Shown here: in pieces, positions 33,787-35,212 of the stretch
Numbering within the stretch: position 1 is the stretch's first letter
Layout of the letters: the number at the start of each line of letters is the position of its first letter
Source: JABEVB01 sp049965775
GTDB taxonomy: Bacteria > Planctomycetota > Phycisphaerae > WQYP01
Length of the DNA stretch: 35,212 nucleotides
Direction of reading: 5' to 3'
NCBI GenBank assembly: GCA_049965775.1
Contig: JBMFVX010000015.1
Span: 1 to 35,212, forward strand
Translations under genes and position numbers: made by a program
Notes under the pieces: model-generated
Databases searched by the model: none
What the model was told of the DNA's origin: nothing
Seen by the model: only the letters and a program-made list of their open reading frames with translations

Positions 33787-34989
33787 TCATAGGCGTGTAC
33801 CCCGGGCGCGGGCACCGTCAGAAGCATGCCGCAGAATAAACTCCCCAAATAGAGGCACCGTGAAGGCGAGTTCACCATGTGCCGGGCTGTAAATCATGCC
33901 CTTATTAATAAGCGCAGCGCGCGCTGGGCCAAGATTGCTAACCTTCACTTTAAGCTTTTCTGCAACGTGTCCGGTTCGCACCGGCGCACTCTGGCTTTCG
34001 GCCATGGCCCAGAGGAACCGCCTCTCAGAATCGGTCAGTCGGTCGAATCGCACTCTGAAAAAGTTTCGGTCCAGCGCCCCGCGGACAAGCTCCGAGGCCC
34101 GGTTGACGTCGTCGCGCGTAATGTCCGGTCCGTCGGCGACGTTCCAAGCTGCCGAACCCCACTCTTGAACAAAGTATGGATAGCCTTGGGTCTGCCGATA
34201 GATCAATTCCATTGCTTCTTCGGTGAAGTTAGCACCTGCTCCACGAGCCGGTTCACCGAGCGCCCGAGCCGTTTCGGCCTCATTAAGCGGGCCGACTTCA
34301 GGAAACACGAGCAATCGCTCCGCATACGATTTGGCCTCGCCAGCCATGGCTGGGAGCACCGGCAGCCCGGCGGCGATCAAAGCCAGCGGCAGGCCCTGCT
34401 GCTGTACCTTGTGCAACGCCACGAGGAGCGCTGCCAGTTCGTTTTCCGAGAGATATTGAATTTCATCCACCATCACCGCCGCCACGGTATCGCGACTTGC
34501 AGCGGCGTTTGCTACGGCAATAAAAAGATCGGGCAGATCGGCTTCAAGGTCTCCGCTGTCAGCCTGGCCTGTAAGCGGGGCAAGGTTCATGGCTACACTA
34601 ACGTCACCCATCTGTACGCGAAACGTGCCGATAAAATTTCGGAGTACCTGCAGCCCGCGTCGCACCGCGTCGCTTGCATTGGCGGTTGGTGAAAGCTGCA
34701 GCAGCACCTTTCGCAAGGCGGGCGCAAGCAGTTGAGCCAAGCTCTGGTTTTCTCGTGCTTCCTCAAGCAGGCTGCAACAACCTGATTTCTCGGCACGTCG
34801 TTGCAATTCGTTGAGCAGCACCGTTTTTCCGACACCACGCAGTCCTATTAAAATCATGTTTTTGGCGCTGCGATGCGCTCGGGTTCGCCCCAATAGTACT
34901 TTCGCATCGTCCAAAATAGCGTCCCGCCCGACAAGTTCCGGCGGTTTTGAGCCTGCGCCTGGCGAAAAAGGGTTGGTAATCGCATCCAT
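33787..34989 (-). CDS. AAA/ORC-like P-loop ATPase
   Basis: The 400-residue protein begins with the ORC/CDC6-like opening NPFSPG...PPELVGRDAIL, then Walker A GLRGVGKT (49-56) and Walker B VMVDEIQYL (Asp175-Glu176). Later come sensor-like segments (GLPLALIAAGLPVLPA, LLVFPEVGPLNEAETARAL). The C-terminal ~90 residues form a winged-helix-like segment (DSERRFLWAMAESQSAPVRTGHVAEKLKVKVSNLGPARAALINKGMIYS). The ATPase-plus-winged-helix layout fits stand-alone P-loop ATPases of the archaeal-ATPase/ORC type, often of unknown role. The ATG at 34989 is close to a TATAAT, hinting at leaderless translation. Neighbours give no functional clue; it could be a mobile-element-related ATPase. Confidence 0.75.
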   Translation of the reverse strand: MDAITNPFSPGAGSKPPELVGRDAILDDAKVLLGRTRAHRSAKNMILIGLRGVGKTVLLNELQRRAEKSGCCSLLEEARENQSLAQLLAPALRKVLLQLSPTANASDAVRRGLQVLRNFIGTFRVQMGDVSVAMNLAPLTGQADSGDLEADLPDLFIAVANAAASRDTVAAVMVDEIQYLSENELAALLVALHKVQQQGLPLALIAAGLPVLPAMAGEAKSYAERLLVFPEVGPLNEAETARALGEPARGAGANFTEEAMELIYRQTQGYPYFVQEWGSAAWNVADGPDITRDDVNRASELVRGALDRNFFRVRFDRLTDSERRFLWAMAESQSAPVRTGHVAEKLKVKVSNLGPARAALINKGMIYSPAHGELAFTVPLFGEFILRHASDGARARGTRL

Positions 34990-34997
34990 AACACCGA

Positions 34998-35027
34998 ATT
35001 ATAACCATATATATTAGCGCATAGCAA
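34998..35027 (-). promoter_or_regulatory. Promoter of the AAA ATPase gene, start codon near +1
   Basis: On the minus strand TTGCTA (35022-35027) and TATAAT (34998-35003) are 18 bases apart. The TATAAT ends eight bases before the ATG at 34989, so the transcript probably starts at or next to the start codon. Confidence 0.55.
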
Positions 35028-35036
35028 CCTGGCAAA

Positions 35037-35212
35037 ATATAAGGTATAACTTGTTACATTGGCTTGGCCACAAATGTGCAAGGTGCATGGTCATAACAAG
35101 TGTATGACCCGCCTATAAGCTCGCCATGCAGCAGGTCAACAAAGCCGCCGGCGGCTATCAGGATATACCTCATGCGGCCAATAACTGAACTTTATCGAAC
35201 ATTTGGAAATTG
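35037..35212. other. Window end, no gene seen; one 7-bp palindrome
   Basis: Nothing coding is supported in the last ~175 bases. GGTCATA/TATGACC (35089-35109, seven-base loop) forms a dyad upstream of the AAA ATPase promoter and could be an operator for it or for a gene beyond the window. Confidence 0.35.

Noticed and set aside
1..35212. CRISPR arrays, tRNA or rRNA genes
   Set aside because: Reading through the window I found no regularly spaced repeats of the right size, no T-loop-like tRNA pattern and no rRNA-like segment.

Overview
The window is about 35 kb of GC-rich bacterial chromosome, probably from a planctomycete of the Phycisphaerae type. That placement is an inference from gene content: a futalosine-pathway menaquinone gene (mqnE), DciA and DnaN beside a chromosome-origin-like region, a cluster of SPFH proteins with a metal P-type ATPase, a sulfatase, TTG/GTG starts and very large secreted or membrane hypotheticals. 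No 16S rRNA, tRNA, phage, integrase or CRISPR array is visible.

Layout. (1) 1-325 is the 3' end of an unrecognised gene. (2) 383-11513 holds seven co-directional minus-strand genes, in transcription order: a His-rich heavy-metal P-type ATPase, a polytopic SPFH protein, an HflC-like protein, an HflK-like protein, an ABC ATPase, an ABC-2 permease with a very large extracytoplasmic domain, and a membrane-anchored partner translationally coupled to the permease. It looks like a membrane-quality, microdomain and transport locus, and the combination is the best candidate here for an uncharacterised multi-gene system. (3) 12184-16234 encodes a GT-C type membrane glycosyltransferase and a cytosolic-looking sulfatase, both on plus. 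(4) 16342-18282 (minus) is a secreted protein with a transglutaminase-like Cys/His core and a beta-rich C-terminus. (5) 18722-19359 is a zinc-ribbon gene that changes frame. (6) 19697-25012 is a tripartite drug-efflux operon: a TetR/CecR-type regulator, HlyD/EmrA adaptor, EmrB-type 14-TM MFS pump and TolC/OprM-type lipoprotein. A 12-bp palindrome sits inside the regulator's promoter.

(7) 25094-28222 is the replication region. A pabA/trpG glutaminase is followed by a 287-bp MITE-like element with ~30-bp terminal inverted repeats and CTAG target duplications. Next comes an AT-rich intergenic region with two perfect and one near-perfect DnaA boxes and a DnaA-trio tract, then dciA and dnaN. I read 26100-26450 as the likely oriC. 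(8) 28401-32267 carries mqnE and a SWIM/SNF2 helicase. (9) 32268-34989 carries an AT-rich promoter island, an Xre regulator, a lipoprotein and an AAA/ORC-like ATPase that may be translated from a leaderless transcript.

All calls are from reading the sequence and translated frames only. Family names rest on motifs, not on searches.
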